Origin: DAXETY01 sp051155755
Lineage (GTDB): Bacteria; Desulfobacterota; Desulfobacteria; Desulfobacterales; SG8-13
Assembly: GCA_051155755.1 (NCBI GenBank)
Contig: DAXETY010000059.1
Location: 34,621-98,620, forward strand
Reading direction: 5' to 3'
Length of the DNA stretch: 64,000 bases
The notes beneath the pieces are model-generated. The model saw only the letters and a program-made list of their open reading frames with translations. It did not search any database and was not told the origin of the DNA. Positions within the stretch are counted from its first letter, which is position 1. Each line of letters starts with the position of its first letter. Positions 18,891 through 28,138 of the stretch are shown here, piece after piece. The translations under genes and the position numbers were made by a program.

Positions 18891-19794
18891 ATTCGTAAAA
18901 TACCGGTTGCCGGATTATCCATCCGAGGTTTCGATTACCGCCGGCAAGGCGGTTTCCGGATCAACGTTTCCGCTTCTGTCGATCATCATCCCGACACTGG
19001 ATGGCGACCGCAATGGATATTTTCCTGTCCTGCTCCGCCAGCTGCAGGATCAGACCTTCCAGCAGTACGAGCTGATCGTCGTCAAAGGCGATCCGCGCCA
19101 GGGCAGGGCCATCAACACCGGTGCGGCGCTGGCGCGGGGAAGTTATCTGATGACCCTGGACGACGACACCCATCTCGGTCATCGCCAGTTGTTGCAGGAA
19201 CTGGTAAACACCCTGGAAATGCATCCCGAAATCGGAATGGGCGGGGTTGCCAACCGGATCCCGGCCGATGCGCCCTGGCTGGTGCGGCGGGTCATGCAGG
19301 AGATGCCCCGGCGCAGCTCGGCCATGGTGGATCGCATCACCGTCAGCGACATGGCCGAACATCCCTGTCTGATCATGCGCAAAGATATTTTCTATCAGGT
19401 CGGCGGCGAGAATGAGTTCCTGCCCCGGGGCCTGGACCCATACCTTCGTCAGGCCTTTCGGCAGGCCGGATACACGGTCGTGGTGATACCGAAGGTGTTC
19501 ATCCATCATTTGCCGCCGAGTACTTTCGGGCGGCTGCTGCGGCAGTTCTTCCGCAACGGGGTTGCCGCGGCCTACGTGAATCACCTCCACCCCGAGTGGG
19601 TGATCGAGTTGACGGCCGAGCACCGGGAGCTCGAACAGGCTCGGATCGGCTGGAAGGCGCGGATGCGTCGCCAGGTTGTCCAGCTCGCCGGAGCACTGGC
19701 TTCGTTGCGCCTGATTTTTTTCCTGAACCAGTGCGCCTATCTGACGGGTTTCCTATGGGGCGGGGCCCGGTTTGCGTGGAGGGCCGCCCGGTGA
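18883..19794 (+). CDS. Family 2 glycosyltransferase
   Basis: 303-residue GT-A glycosyltransferase. ATG at 18883 (MREFVKYRLPDYPSE) lies inside the end of the previous gene and gives the natural N-terminus; an upstream in-frame extension is only antisense-like sequence. Motifs are LSIIIPTLDGDRNGYFP, ELIVVKGDPRQGRAINTGAA and SYLMTLDDDTHLG (DDD metal site). A hydrophobic C-terminal segment (LASLRLIFFLNQCAYLTGFL) may associate with the membrane. The sugar is unknown. Confidence 0.84.
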   Translation: MREFVKYRLPDYPSEVSITAGKAVSGSTFPLLSIIIPTLDGDRNGYFPVLLRQLQDQTFQQYELIVVKGDPRQGRAINTGAALARGSYLMTLDDDTHLGHRQLLQELVNTLEMHPEIGMGGVANRIPADAPWLVRRVMQEMPRRSSAMVDRITVSDMAEHPCLIMRKDIFYQVGGENEFLPRGLDPYLRQAFRQAGYTVVVIPKVFIHHLPPSTFGRLLRQFFRNGVAAAYVNHLHPEWVIELTAEHRELEQARIGWKARMRRQVVQLAGALASLRLIFFLNQCAYLTGFLWGGARFAWRAAR

Positions 19795-21008
19795 GAGGCG
19801 TTGTCCGGGCACCGATTCGGGTCATGCACATCATCACCCGCCTGGACATGGGCGGTTCGGCCCAGAACACCCTGCAGACCTGTCTGCATTTAGACCCGGA
19901 CCGCTACCGGGTCATGCTGGTGTACGGACCGGCCCATGAATCCCGGATGACGGCCGACGAGAAAGCGGCGGTGGCGGCCGGCCTGCAAGATGCGGAAGAC
20001 CGGGGCGTGCAGATCCGGCCGATCCCGTACCTGGTGCGTCGGATTCATCCCCTGCTCGATTTGAGCGCGTTTTTGGTCCTGCTGGCCCTGCTGATCAGTG
20101 AAAAGCCGACGATCGTACACACGCATACCTCCAAAGCCGGTATTCTTGGCCGGGCGGCGGCCTGGTTGATGCGGGTGCCGATTGTTGTTCAGACGCCGCA
20201 TGGGCACGTATTCTACGGTCACTTTGGCCGGGGGCTCTCGAAATTTTTTCTGAGCCTCGAGAAACTGGCCGCCAGGCATACCCATGCCATCGTTGCCCTG
20301 ACCCGCAGCGAATACAGCGATTACGTGAACTACGGGGTGGCCGGATCCGAAAAACTGGTGACCATTCACAGCGGTGTCGATATCGAGCATTTTGGCAGGC
20401 TTTCACAGAATGCGGCTGCCAAGAAAAAAGAGCTGGGTCTGAACCCGGATTGCCCGGTGGTCGGTACCATTGGATGGCTGCTGCCGATCAAAGGCCCCCA
20501 TCATCTGCTGCGGGCCATGGCCACCGTCCTGCATCAGGGACATCGTGCGCAGCTGGTCTTTGTTGGCAAGGGCGGCATGGAATCCGTCCTGCGGACCCAG
20601 GCCCGCAGCTTGGGGCTGGCCGACAGGGTTCATTTTATCGGCTGGCGCAGTGACGTCGCCGATATTTTGCCGCTGTTTGACGTGTTTGTGTTGCCCTCCC
20701 TGAACGAAGGCATGGGCCGTGTGCTGGTGGAGGCCATGGCGGCCGCCCGCCCGGTGGTGGGCAGCCGGACCGGAGGCATCCCGGACCTGGTGCGAGACGG
20801 GGAAAACGGACTGCTGGTTTCCGCCGGAAACGAAGACGAACTGGCCGATGCCATCGGTCGGCTGCTTTCAGACCCCCAGTGGGCCGGTTCTCTGGGTCGG
20901 CGGGGCAGCAGGGACTGCCGGCGATTCAGCCTGGAGTCGATGGTGTCAAAAATCGACCATCTGTACCGCGATTTGCTCGCCAAAGGGAACGGAAAACTTG
21001 GCTGTTGA
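19791..21008 (+). CDS. Family 4 glycosyltransferase
   Basis: About 405 residues from GTG at 19791, which overlaps the previous stop codon (GTGA) and puts VMHIITRLDMGGSAQNTLQT near the N-terminus as expected. The GT-B signatures are THTSKAGILGRAAAW, GTIGWLLPIKGPHHLLRAM, FIGWRSDVADILPLFDVFVLPS and NEGMGRVLVEAMAAARPVVGS. It resembles glycosyltransferases of EPS loci using the Wzx/Wzy route. No membrane segment apart from hydrophobic LSAFLVLLALLI at about residue 85. Confidence 0.86.
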   Translation: MRGVVRAPIRVMHIITRLDMGGSAQNTLQTCLHLDPDRYRVMLVYGPAHESRMTADEKAAVAAGLQDAEDRGVQIRPIPYLVRRIHPLLDLSAFLVLLALLISEKPTIVHTHTSKAGILGRAAAWLMRVPIVVQTPHGHVFYGHFGRGLSKFFLSLEKLAARHTHAIVALTRSEYSDYVNYGVAGSEKLVTIHSGVDIEHFGRLSQNAAAKKKELGLNPDCPVVGTIGWLLPIKGPHHLLRAMATVLHQGHRAQLVFVGKGGMESVLRTQARSLGLADRVHFIGWRSDVADILPLFDVFVLPSLNEGMGRVLVEAMAAARPVVGSRTGGIPDLVRDGENGLLVSAGNEDELADAIGRLLSDPQWAGSLGRRGSRDCRRFSLESMVSKIDHLYRDLLAKGNGKLGC

Positions 21009-22467
21009 AATTAAGCGGATTTGCCGATCGAGTTTTTGGATCCTGTTGCTGATGGCCTGGTCCGTCGGCGGTGCCGGCGGTTCCGAGTACAGCCAACTGC
21101 GCGGCGTGGTGCACGTACATTCGAATTTCAGCTCCGGCAAGTACGGCATCGATCAGCTGGCGGAAAAGGCCAAGTCGATGGGGTTGGAAGTGGTCGTCGT
21201 TACGGATCACGATCGGGTGGTCATGGAGTACGGTATTTTCCCGCTCAGAAATCTGCTGAAAAAGCGTGTCGAAAGAAAATCCGTCCTGCTGAGCGGTCCG
21301 CAAACCTACCTGGAGACGATACGCAGGGTCAACACCGCCCAAAACGAGGTCATCGTCATTCCGGGCGTTCAGTCGTCGCCCTTCTATTACTGGACCGGCA
21401 GTGCAATCCAGGGCGATCTGACCGCTCACGACTACCGCAAGGAGCTGCTTCTCATCGGCATGGAAAAGGAAGCGGATTATCAGAACATTCCGCTGCTGCA
21501 CGGCGGATTGTCAACCCGACAGTTTGCGGCGCTGCTGCCCAGGAGCCTGGTGTTTGTCTTGTGCGCGTTTTTGGGTTTGACGCTGGCTTTTCGTAAAGAT
21601 CGGTATCGCTGGATTGGAATGGGAATATCGGTTGCGGGCTTGTCGCTGCTGATCAACCATCACCCGTTTCAAAGCTCCCGGTTTGACCCGTACCATGGTG
21701 ACCAGGGCATTGCGCCTTACCAGGACGCGATCGATTACACGGTTGCGCGCGGCGGGCTGGTATTTTGGACCCACCCGGAATCGACTTTCTCCAGAGACGG
21801 GCAGAAAATCGGCCCGATCACCTTGCAAACCCGTCCCTACCTGGACGATCTGGTTCGTTCCACGGGCTACACCGGCTTTTCGGCGATCTACGGAGAAAAA
21901 ACCACGGCAAGTAAACCCGGCGGCCGCTGGGACGAGCTGCTGAAGCACTTCTGCCGCGGCGAAAGGGTGCATCCGGTCTGGGCGATCGCCGGCTCGGATT
22001 TCCACCAGGAAACCGATTGGCTCAAATTGGACACGCTGCAGACGGTATTTCTGGTTCCGGCCAAGACCCAATCCGCCGTACTCGATGCCCTGGCAGCCGG
22101 AAGAAACTACGCCGTACTGAAAACCGGTCCATCCGATCTGATTTTGTCGCATTTCTCCGTTGCCGACCCGATTTCCGGAAAATCGGCCACCCTGGGGGAG
22201 ACCCTGCTTGTCGGTGGTGATCACGCGATCGAGGGGCGAATTGAGGCCAAAGAAAATCGCAGCCTGCCGATTCGATTGACGATGATTTGTAACGGGGAAA
22301 TCTGGCAGGACATTCGCGGGCGCACCCCCCTGAATTTTCGATTCGAAAATCCGAAGCCGCTTCCCGGCAAAAGCTACTACCGGTTGATTGCCGATGCCGG
22401 TGCGCAGGGCCGCCTGCTCGCCAATCCCGTTTTTGTGGTAACCAGGCAGCCCGGGGTCAACCCTTGA
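20998..22467 (+). CDS. PHP-domain metal-dependent phosphoesterase interrupted by two membrane helices
   Basis: About 489 residues from TTG at 20998, with AAAGGGAACGG upstream and an 11-base overlap with the previous gene. An N-terminal signal or anchor (SSFWILLLMAWSVGG) is followed by PHP motifs: HVHSN at about 39-43, TDHD at 69-72, WTHPE at 257-261 and GSDFH further on. Between them sit two hydrophobic helices at about 183-198 and 204-219, so the catalytic half-sites appear to lie on two sides of a helical hairpin. Such PHP proteins may hydrolyse phosphate esters, but neither substrate nor EPS role is known. A role as tyrosine phosphatase opposing the BY-kinase is a guess. Confidence 0.75.
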   Translation: MAVEIKRICRSSFWILLLMAWSVGGAGGSEYSQLRGVVHVHSNFSSGKYGIDQLAEKAKSMGLEVVVVTDHDRVVMEYGIFPLRNLLKKRVERKSVLLSGPQTYLETIRRVNTAQNEVIVIPGVQSSPFYYWTGSAIQGDLTAHDYRKELLLIGMEKEADYQNIPLLHGGLSTRQFAALLPRSLVFVLCAFLGLTLAFRKDRYRWIGMGISVAGLSLLINHHPFQSSRFDPYHGDQGIAPYQDAIDYTVARGGLVFWTHPESTFSRDGQKIGPITLQTRPYLDDLVRSTGYTGFSAIYGEKTTASKPGGRWDELLKHFCRGERVHPVWAIAGSDFHQETDWLKLDTLQTVFLVPAKTQSAVLDALAAGRNYAVLKTGPSDLILSHFSVADPISGKSATLGETLLVGGDHAIEGRIEAKENRSLPIRLTMICNGEIWQDIRGRTPLNFRFENPKPLPGKSYYRLIADAGAQGRLLANPVFVVTRQPGVNP

Positions 22468-23162
22468 TCGTGGCCGCGCACCAACCGCAGTATCTGCCAT
22501 GGTTGGGCTATTTCGACAAGATGGCCCGCTGCGACGTGTTCTGTTACCTGGACGACGTCCAGTACAAGAAAAACGAATGGCAGAACCGCAATCGCATCAA
22601 AACCGCCGACGGCTGGCAGTGGTTGACCGTACCGGTTCAATTCCGGTTTCCGGAAAAAATCTGCGAGGTTCAACCCGTCCGGGGGGTGTACTGGCAGCGC
22701 AAACATCTGCAGGCGATGGTTTCCAATTACGGCAAGGCGCCTTATTTCTCCGACATCATGAAAGCACTGCAGCCGCTTTATGAAAGCAGCTGGCCGAACC
22801 TGGCCGAGCTCAACATCGCTGCAACCGAGCAGCTGTGCAATCTGCTGGAAATCCGCCCGCAAAAGATGCTGCGGTCATCGCAGATGGTCTTGCGTCAAGA
22901 GCCCAACGATCGATTGGTCGATATCTGCAAAAGCGTGGGGGCCGATACCTACCTGGCCGGTGCCGGCGGCGGGCAGTACATGAACCTGGAGCGATTTGTC
23001 GAGCAAGGGGTCAAGGTGATTTTTCAGGACTTTCACCACCCGGTTTACCCGCAGCGTTTCGATGGCTTTGTCTCACATCTTTCGGTATTGGATTTGCTCT
23101 TCAGCTGCGGCCCGGACAGCCTTGAAATTTTGCAAAACGGTGGAAAGCGCAATCAAGCATGA
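22464..23162 (+). CDS. WbqC family protein
   Basis: 232-residue protein starting from TTG at 22464, overlapping the PHP gene by four bases. It begins IVAAHQPQYLPWLGYFDKMA and contains FCYLDDVQYKKNEWQNRNRIK, the hallmarks of the WbqC family (named from O-antigen loci). The family is thought to act in sugar modification, perhaps as an acyl or aminoacyl transfer enzyme, but no reaction is firmly established. It forms a tight group with PIG-L deacetylase and DegT aminotransferase genes, which fits amino-sugar modification. Confidence 0.85.
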   Translation: MIVAAHQPQYLPWLGYFDKMARCDVFCYLDDVQYKKNEWQNRNRIKTADGWQWLTVPVQFRFPEKICEVQPVRGVYWQRKHLQAMVSNYGKAPYFSDIMKALQPLYESSWPNLAELNIAATEQLCNLLEIRPQKMLRSSQMVLRQEPNDRLVDICKSVGADTYLAGAGGGQYMNLERFVEQGVKVIFQDFHHPVYPQRFDGFVSHLSVLDLLFSCGPDSLEILQNGGKRNQA

Positions 23163-23782
23163 AGAAGATGAACATCCTGGCCATCGGAGCCCATCCCGAC
23201 GACATCGAATTCGGATGCGGCGGCGCGCTGGCCAAATACGCAGACCGCGGCCATTTTCTCTCCGTTCTGGTGATGACCTCCGGCGATCACGGTGGAACCG
23301 CTGAAATCCGGGAAAACGAGCAGCTCAACTCCAATCGCATCATGGGCGTCAAGCAGATCCACTGGGGCGGTTACCAGGACACATACCTGCAGGTGGATCA
23401 CAACGTGATTTCCAACATCGAGCAGGTCATCGGCGAAGTCAGACCGGATTTTATTTTCTGCCATTATCCCGACGACACTCACCAGGATCACCGCCACCTG
23501 GCCAATGCGGTGGTATCGGCCACCCGCTACATCCGCAACGTGCTGTTTTACGAGGGGCCGACGACTCAGAATTTCAATCCCCAGATTTACGTGGACATTT
23601 CCGATACCCTGGAACGCAAGCTTCAGGCCCTGGAGGCCCATCGTTCCCAGGTGGACAAGACCAACATACCGAACCTGACCATCCTGGAGCTGGCGCGGTC
23701 GACCGCCAATTTTCGAGGCACCCAGGGAAGGGTGAAGTATGCCGAGGCGTTTAGTTCGCTGCGGTTGTTCATCAATATTTAA
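23159..23782 (+). CDS. PIG-L (LmbE-like) family deacetylase
   Basis: 207-residue zinc-dependent hydrolase of the PIG-L/LmbE family, which removes N-acetyl groups from sugars such as GlcNAc. The metal-binding AHPDDIEFGCGG is at about residues 11-22, and the second site HYPDDTHQDHRHLAN is near residue 101. The start overlaps the wbqC-like stop by four bases. With the following aminotransferase it probably prepares an amino sugar for acylation, but the substrate is not visible in the sequence. Confidence 0.87.
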   Translation: MKKMNILAIGAHPDDIEFGCGGALAKYADRGHFLSVLVMTSGDHGGTAEIRENEQLNSNRIMGVKQIHWGGYQDTYLQVDHNVISNIEQVIGEVRPDFIFCHYPDDTHQDHRHLANAVVSATRYIRNVLFYEGPTTQNFNPQIYVDISDTLERKLQALEAHRSQVDKTNIPNLTILELARSTANFRGTQGRVKYAEAFSSLRLFINI

Positions 23783-23813
23783 CTCGGGGTCCGATTGCGA
23801 AAACAACTCCATC

Positions 23814-24878
23814 ATGATGGACATTGACCAACCAATACCGCATTCCCGGCCGCTGCTGGGTCGGGAAGAAGCCGAGGCGGCTGCGGCGGTGCTCGCCTCC
23901 GGCCGGCTGGCGCAAGGAGAACAAGTCCGGCGGTTCGAGCAGGCCATCGCCGCCATGCACGGTGCCTGCGGGGCGGTGGCGGTCAGCTCCGGCACGGCGG
24001 CATTGCACCTGACTCTTTTGGCCCTTGGCATCGGAGCCGGAGACGAAGTGATTCTGCCCGCCTACACTTGTTCGGCCCTCTCCAATGCCGTGCGTTACAC
24101 CGGAGCGACGCCGGTGACCGCGGACGTGGATCCCGGCAGCGGCAACCTGACGGCCGGGGAAGTCAAAAAAAACTTGTCTGCAAGAAGCCGTGCGATCATT
24201 ATTCCCCACATGTTCGGACTGCCGGCGGCGATGGAATCCCTGGCCGACCTGGGTGTGCCGATCATTGAAGACTGTGCTCAGGCCCTGGGTGCCGCCCGCA
24301 GGGGACAACTGGTCGGCGGGTTCGGCACGGCTGCGGTATTTTCCTTCTATGCCACCAAGATGATCGCAACCGGTGAAGGCGGAATGGTGATTTCAAACTC
24401 AGACGGCCTGCTTGAACGCATCCGTGAATTGCGGCAATACGACAACCGCGACGATCACCGGCTGCGCTACAACTACAAAATGACCGACCTCCAGGCCGCC
24501 GTTGGCCGCGTACAGCTGAAGCGGCTGGATCACTTTGTCGAACGGCGCCGCTGGATCGCCGATCGATATTTCCGGGAATTTGAGAAGCTGGAAGTCGGTC
24601 TGCCGCCCCGCAACGAAGAACGCGTCTATTTCCGGTTTGTGATCGACGGAGGCAACGACGCCGAAAGGTCCATCCAGGCGTTGCGTCAACATCGGATTCT
24701 GGCGGCTCGGCCGGTTTATCGAGTCTCGAATTCCGACGTTTGCGTCGATAAACACCCGGTGAGCTTCCGATTATGGCAACGCAACCTTTCGATTCCGCTC
24801 TATCCAGCGCTGTCGGACGAGCAGGTACAGCATATCGTCTCGGCTGCAGGACACTGTTTTCCCGGAAAATCCCACTGA
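23814..24878 (+). CDS. DegT/DnrJ/EryC1 family PLP-dependent aminotransferase
   Basis: Sugar aminotransferase of about 354 residues; it transfers an amino group from glutamate to a keto-sugar nucleotide. ATG at 23814 or 23817 gives the natural start (MMDIDQPIPHSRPLLGREE). Motifs include VSSGTAALHLTLLALGIGAG, IIEDCAQALGA and the PLP-lysine segment FSFYATKMIATGEGGM, followed by RYNYKMTDLQAAVGRVQL, all standard for the family. Neighbouring PIG-L and WbqC genes suggest one amino-sugar decoration step. Confidence 0.9.
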   Translation: MMDIDQPIPHSRPLLGREEAEAAAAVLASGRLAQGEQVRRFEQAIAAMHGACGAVAVSSGTAALHLTLLALGIGAGDEVILPAYTCSALSNAVRYTGATPVTADVDPGSGNLTAGEVKKNLSARSRAIIIPHMFGLPAAMESLADLGVPIIEDCAQALGAARRGQLVGGFGTAAVFSFYATKMIATGEGGMVISNSDGLLERIRELRQYDNRDDHRLRYNYKMTDLQAAVGRVQLKRLDHFVERRRWIADRYFREFEKLEVGLPPRNEERVYFRFVIDGGNDAERSIQALRQHRILAARPVYRVSNSDVCVDKHPVSFRLWQRNLSIPLYPALSDEQVQHIVSAAGHCFPGKSH

Positions 24879-24883
24879 AATCA

Positions 24884-26074
24884 ATGCGAGCCGATCTTCT
24901 GCTTTCTCGAATCGTTTTTCTGCCGGCCGGACCGGCCTTTGCCCTGCTGCTGCTGCCCACGGTGCAGGACCGTTTTTTCGGTGCCGGACTTCGCTGGCTC
25001 TACGTTCTAACATTATCCTTCCTGGCCTCTTATTTGCTGACGCCGCTTTTCAAGCGATTGGCAATTGTTTTGAACATCCTGGACCAACCCGGCGGCCGGA
25101 AAGTGCACGCGGCCGCAACACCCCTGCTGGGCGGCGCGGCAGTGTTCGCTGCGTTTTTGATTGCCATTCTGGCAAACGGTATGGTTTCCGGCAAACTGAT
25201 TGTCATTCTTGCGGCCGCGGCGATGTTGTTCCTGATGGGGATCGTCGATGATGTGCGCGAGTTGACGGCTCGTTGGAAAATGCTGCTGCAGCTGATTTGC
25301 ACCGTCGCGGTCATTGCCGCCGGCGTCGTGTTGAAGGTGATACCGGAGAGTTTCGGCACGGCGGCCTGGCTCGGCAATTCCGTCCTGACGCTGCTCTGGA
25401 TCGTCGGGATTACGAATGCCTTGAATTTTTTCGACGGCATGGACGGCCTGGCAGCCGGTCTGGGGGCGATTATTGGCATATTTCTCGGCATTACGGCCTT
25501 TCAAACCGATCAACCGTTTCTTGGCTGGGTGGCGGTTGCGATGGTGGGCAGCTGCAGCGGATTTCTACCCCACAATTTCCGGGTAAACGGAAGCGCTGCG
25601 ATCTTTCTCGGCGACAGCGGCAGCACCTTTATCGGTTTTACGCTGGCCTGCATCGCCGTTTACGGGGACTGGTCCGATTCCAGTCCATTGGTTGCCATGG
25701 CATCACCGCTTCTGATTTTCTGGGTATTGATTTTCGACATGGTGCATATCACGGTGGATCGTTTCACCTCCGGTAAGGTTGTCAATTTCCACCAATGGCT
25801 GGAGTACACCGGCAAGGATCATTTGCATCACCGGCTGGCCCATGTGCTGGGGAGCAACCGGCGCAGCGTACTTTTTATTTACTTGATGAGTGGATGCCTC
25901 GGGTTGAGTTCGCTGCTATTGCGCAATGCCCGGCCGATTGAGGCCGCTGTTCTGCTGCTTCAAGCGTTTATCGTGGTCGTTCTGGTAACGGTTTTGGAGA
26001 GACGCGGAAGGTCTCTGGCTCCGGCTGTAGCGATACAAAGCAAGTCCGCTTCCGCACCTTCGGCGAAGAAGTAA
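24884..26074 (+). CDS. WecA-type undecaprenyl-phosphate sugar-1-phosphate transferase
   Basis: About 396-residue polytopic membrane protein of the MraY/WecA family. Starting EPS synthesis by moving HexNAc-1-phosphate to undecaprenyl phosphate is the expected role. ATG at 24884 (MRADLLLSRIV) follows the previous stop by five bases. Family motifs are RKVHAAATPLLGG, GIVDDVRELTARWK, NALNFFDGMDGLAAG, FLGDSGSTFIG and the DHLHHRL histidine motif of the cytoplasmic loop, which marks the WecA/TagO side rather than MraY. It is the only initiating transferase seen in the locus. Confidence 0.9.
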   Translation: MRADLLLSRIVFLPAGPAFALLLLPTVQDRFFGAGLRWLYVLTLSFLASYLLTPLFKRLAIVLNILDQPGGRKVHAAATPLLGGAAVFAAFLIAILANGMVSGKLIVILAAAAMLFLMGIVDDVRELTARWKMLLQLICTVAVIAAGVVLKVIPESFGTAAWLGNSVLTLLWIVGITNALNFFDGMDGLAAGLGAIIGIFLGITAFQTDQPFLGWVAVAMVGSCSGFLPHNFRVNGSAAIFLGDSGSTFIGFTLACIAVYGDWSDSSPLVAMASPLLIFWVLIFDMVHITVDRFTSGKVVNFHQWLEYTGKDHLHHRLAHVLGSNRRSVLFIYLMSGCLGLSSLLLRNARPIEAAVLLLQAFIVVVLVTVLERRGRSLAPAVAIQSKSASAPSAKK

Positions 26075-26192
26075 ATGGGCTGCAGGCGGCCATTGTGCTT
26101 GACATGGTTTAAAGCGGGCCTGTATAATTAAAATCTATAACTACATCAAGAAGATAGGCCCGGACTTCTTCGAGCCGGGTCGGGAAAGCGAG

Positions 26193-27227
26193 GTGCGGTT
26201 GGTAGAGTTCCGTCGAATGAACCGGTTGAGTTCCGAAAAATCGACGCAGCCGGATACCGGAGAAGAACTCGTTCCCCTCGAAGCGGAAAATGCTTCCCGA
26301 ACGTCGTCTTCCGAGGGGACCGATGGAGAAGATCGCCGTGAGGATTTGTACAAGGAAGCTTCCGATTACTTGAGAGGTGTGTTCGATACTGTTCGCCGCC
26401 GGCAGGTCTTCGAATTGGAACCCGGCTATCGGATCGTCGATCGCATGTTGAAAACCCAGCCATTCCAGGACGTTCTTTTCCTTATGGCCATTCATCTCGA
26501 CGACCGGTACAATTTCATGATTCACCACAGCGTGAATGTCGCGATTTTTTCCATGAAAATGGCCGCAGGGTTGGGATGTGACAAGAGCCGGCAACGCGAA
26601 ATCGGCATGGCGGCTCTGCTGCACGATGTCGGCACCGCCTTGATTTCCGAAGAAATTCTCAATAAAAAAGAACGATTGACCGAAGAGGAATTCAAAATAT
26701 TTCGCGAGCGCCCCAAACACAGTTATCGAATTCTACGCCAGCTGGGCGCTCCTTGTGAAGAACTGGCTGAAATTGCCGTGCAGGTGTACGAAAAGATCGA
26801 CGGCAGTGGTTATCCGCATGGGCTCAAAGGAGAAGAAATACACGCATACGCCCAGATTATCGGGCTGGTGGACATGTACGAAGCGCTGATCCACTCCCGC
26901 CCCCAGCGTGAAAAACTCCTGCACTTTTCAGCTGTAAAAGAGATCATCAAGACCAGCAAGCATTGTTTTCAACGCCGCCATTTGAAAATCCTGCTGAGCA
27001 TCTTTTCGATTTTTCCGATCCACAGTTATGTGCGGCTCAATTCCGAAGCCGTCGGCAAGGTGATCGAAACCTATCCGGACCAACCGATGCGTCCCAAACT
27101 GCAGATCATTTTTGACTCCCAGAAACGAAGAGTTCTCACCGAACGCATTATCAACCTGCCGGAAAACCCACTGCTGTATATCGTGGACTCGGTTTCGGAA
27201 GACGAATTGGAAACCATGCAGGGATGA
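26193..27227 (+). CDS. Degenerate HD-GYP domain protein
   Basis: 344 residues from GTG at 26193, or 336 from ATG at 26217. After a charged, low-complexity N-terminus (about 1-60) comes an HD-GYP-like domain with IHHSVNVA, LLHDVGT, RPKHSYRIL, DGSGYPHGL and GLVDMYEAL. Active c-di-GMP phosphodiesterases of this family normally carry HDxGK and HHExxDGxGYP. Here the lysine is threonine and the HH pair is VY (QVYEKIDGSGYP), so a metal ligand is lost. It may bind a nucleotide or protein rather than hydrolyse c-di-GMP. Its place directly before the export ATPase suggests control of EPS production. Confidence 0.78.
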   Translation: MRLVEFRRMNRLSSEKSTQPDTGEELVPLEAENASRTSSSEGTDGEDRREDLYKEASDYLRGVFDTVRRRQVFELEPGYRIVDRMLKTQPFQDVLFLMAIHLDDRYNFMIHHSVNVAIFSMKMAAGLGCDKSRQREIGMAALLHDVGTALISEEILNKKERLTEEEFKIFRERPKHSYRILRQLGAPCEELAEIAVQVYEKIDGSGYPHGLKGEEIHAYAQIIGLVDMYEALIHSRPQREKLLHFSAVKEIIKTSKHCFQRRHLKILLSIFSIFPIHSYVRLNSEAVGKVIETYPDQPMRPKLQIIFDSQKRRVLTERIINLPENPLLYIVDSVSEDELETMQG

Positions 27228-27276
27228 TTGCATTCCCGGTGACCTTCGTTTCCGACTCCATTACACAAGGGCTTCC

Positions 27277-28074
27277 ATGTACCTGCAATACTGGAACTTA
27301 AAAAGACCGCCGTTCTCCAACGCTGCCACGGATTCGTTTTTTTTCCGGTCACCCCAGCATGAAGAGGCGCTTACCCGGCTGCTGTTCGCCATTGAAAATC
27401 GCCGGGGTGTCGCTATGCTCACCGGGGAGGTCGGCTGCGGCAAGACCACGGTGACAAAGAATCTGGTCCGACACCTGGATGCGGAGAAGTATCGTCTCCA
27501 GGTGTTGTGCAATCCGGCATTGAGTGCCCCGGAGCTGTTGTCGGCCATACTTTACGTGATCGGCGCCCCGCCGACCGAGGCCTCCAAGTCGGCCCAACTG
27601 GCTCAGCTCCAGGAAGCCTTGCTGCAGCAGGCCCGGGAAGATATTCACACCGTCCTGGCGATTGACGAAGCGCATGTCATCAAGGATTCGGAAACGCTGG
27701 ACGAACTGCGGATGCTGCTCAACCTGCAGTACGAAGACCAGTTTCTGATCACCCTGATTCTGCTGGGCCAACCACCGCTTCTGAAGAAGGTTGCCGAGCT
27801 GCAGCCCTTGAAAGAGCGCATCAGTGTGAAATATCACCTGGAGTCGCTCAGTCTCGGCCAGACCCTGAAGTACATCATTCACCGCTTGAAGCAGGCCGGG
27901 GCCCGACAGGGATTTTTTACCCGGGAAGCGGTATCCATGGTGCACGAATATAGCCAGGGCATCCCACTTCGCATCAACAACACCTGCGATCGCTGCCTGC
28001 TGATCGGTTATCTGAATCGAAGCAGCGTCGTGAATACCAGGACAGTGCAGGAAGCCCTCGAAGATCTGAATTAG
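27277..28074 (+). CDS. ExeA/GspA-like AAA ATPase of exosortase-type EPS loci
   Basis: 265-residue ATPase beginning MYLQYWNLKRPPFSNAATDS, a start typical of the PEP-CTERM/XrtA-associated ATPase family and of ExeA. Walker A is GEVGCGKTT near residue 47 and Walker B is VLAIDEAH near residue 128, followed by RMLLNLQYED and LLGQPPL sensor regions. It lacks the C-terminal peptidoglycan-binding part of full ExeA. In known EPS loci it sits with Wza/Wzc-type genes, as it does here. Its biochemical role is not established. Confidence 0.87.
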   Translation: MYLQYWNLKRPPFSNAATDSFFFRSPQHEEALTRLLFAIENRRGVAMLTGEVGCGKTTVTKNLVRHLDAEKYRLQVLCNPALSAPELLSAILYVIGAPPTEASKSAQLAQLQEALLQQAREDIHTVLAIDEAHVIKDSETLDELRMLLNLQYEDQFLITLILLGQPPLLKKVAELQPLKERISVKYHLESLSLGQTLKYIIHRLKQAGARQGFFTREAVSMVHEYSQGIPLRINNTCDRCLLIGYLNRSSVVNTRTVQEALEDLN

Positions 28075-28138
28075 TGCTGATCCACGAAGGGTTGATGGAC
28101 ACGAATTAACGATCGGATCGAAGGGATCGATATCCAAA

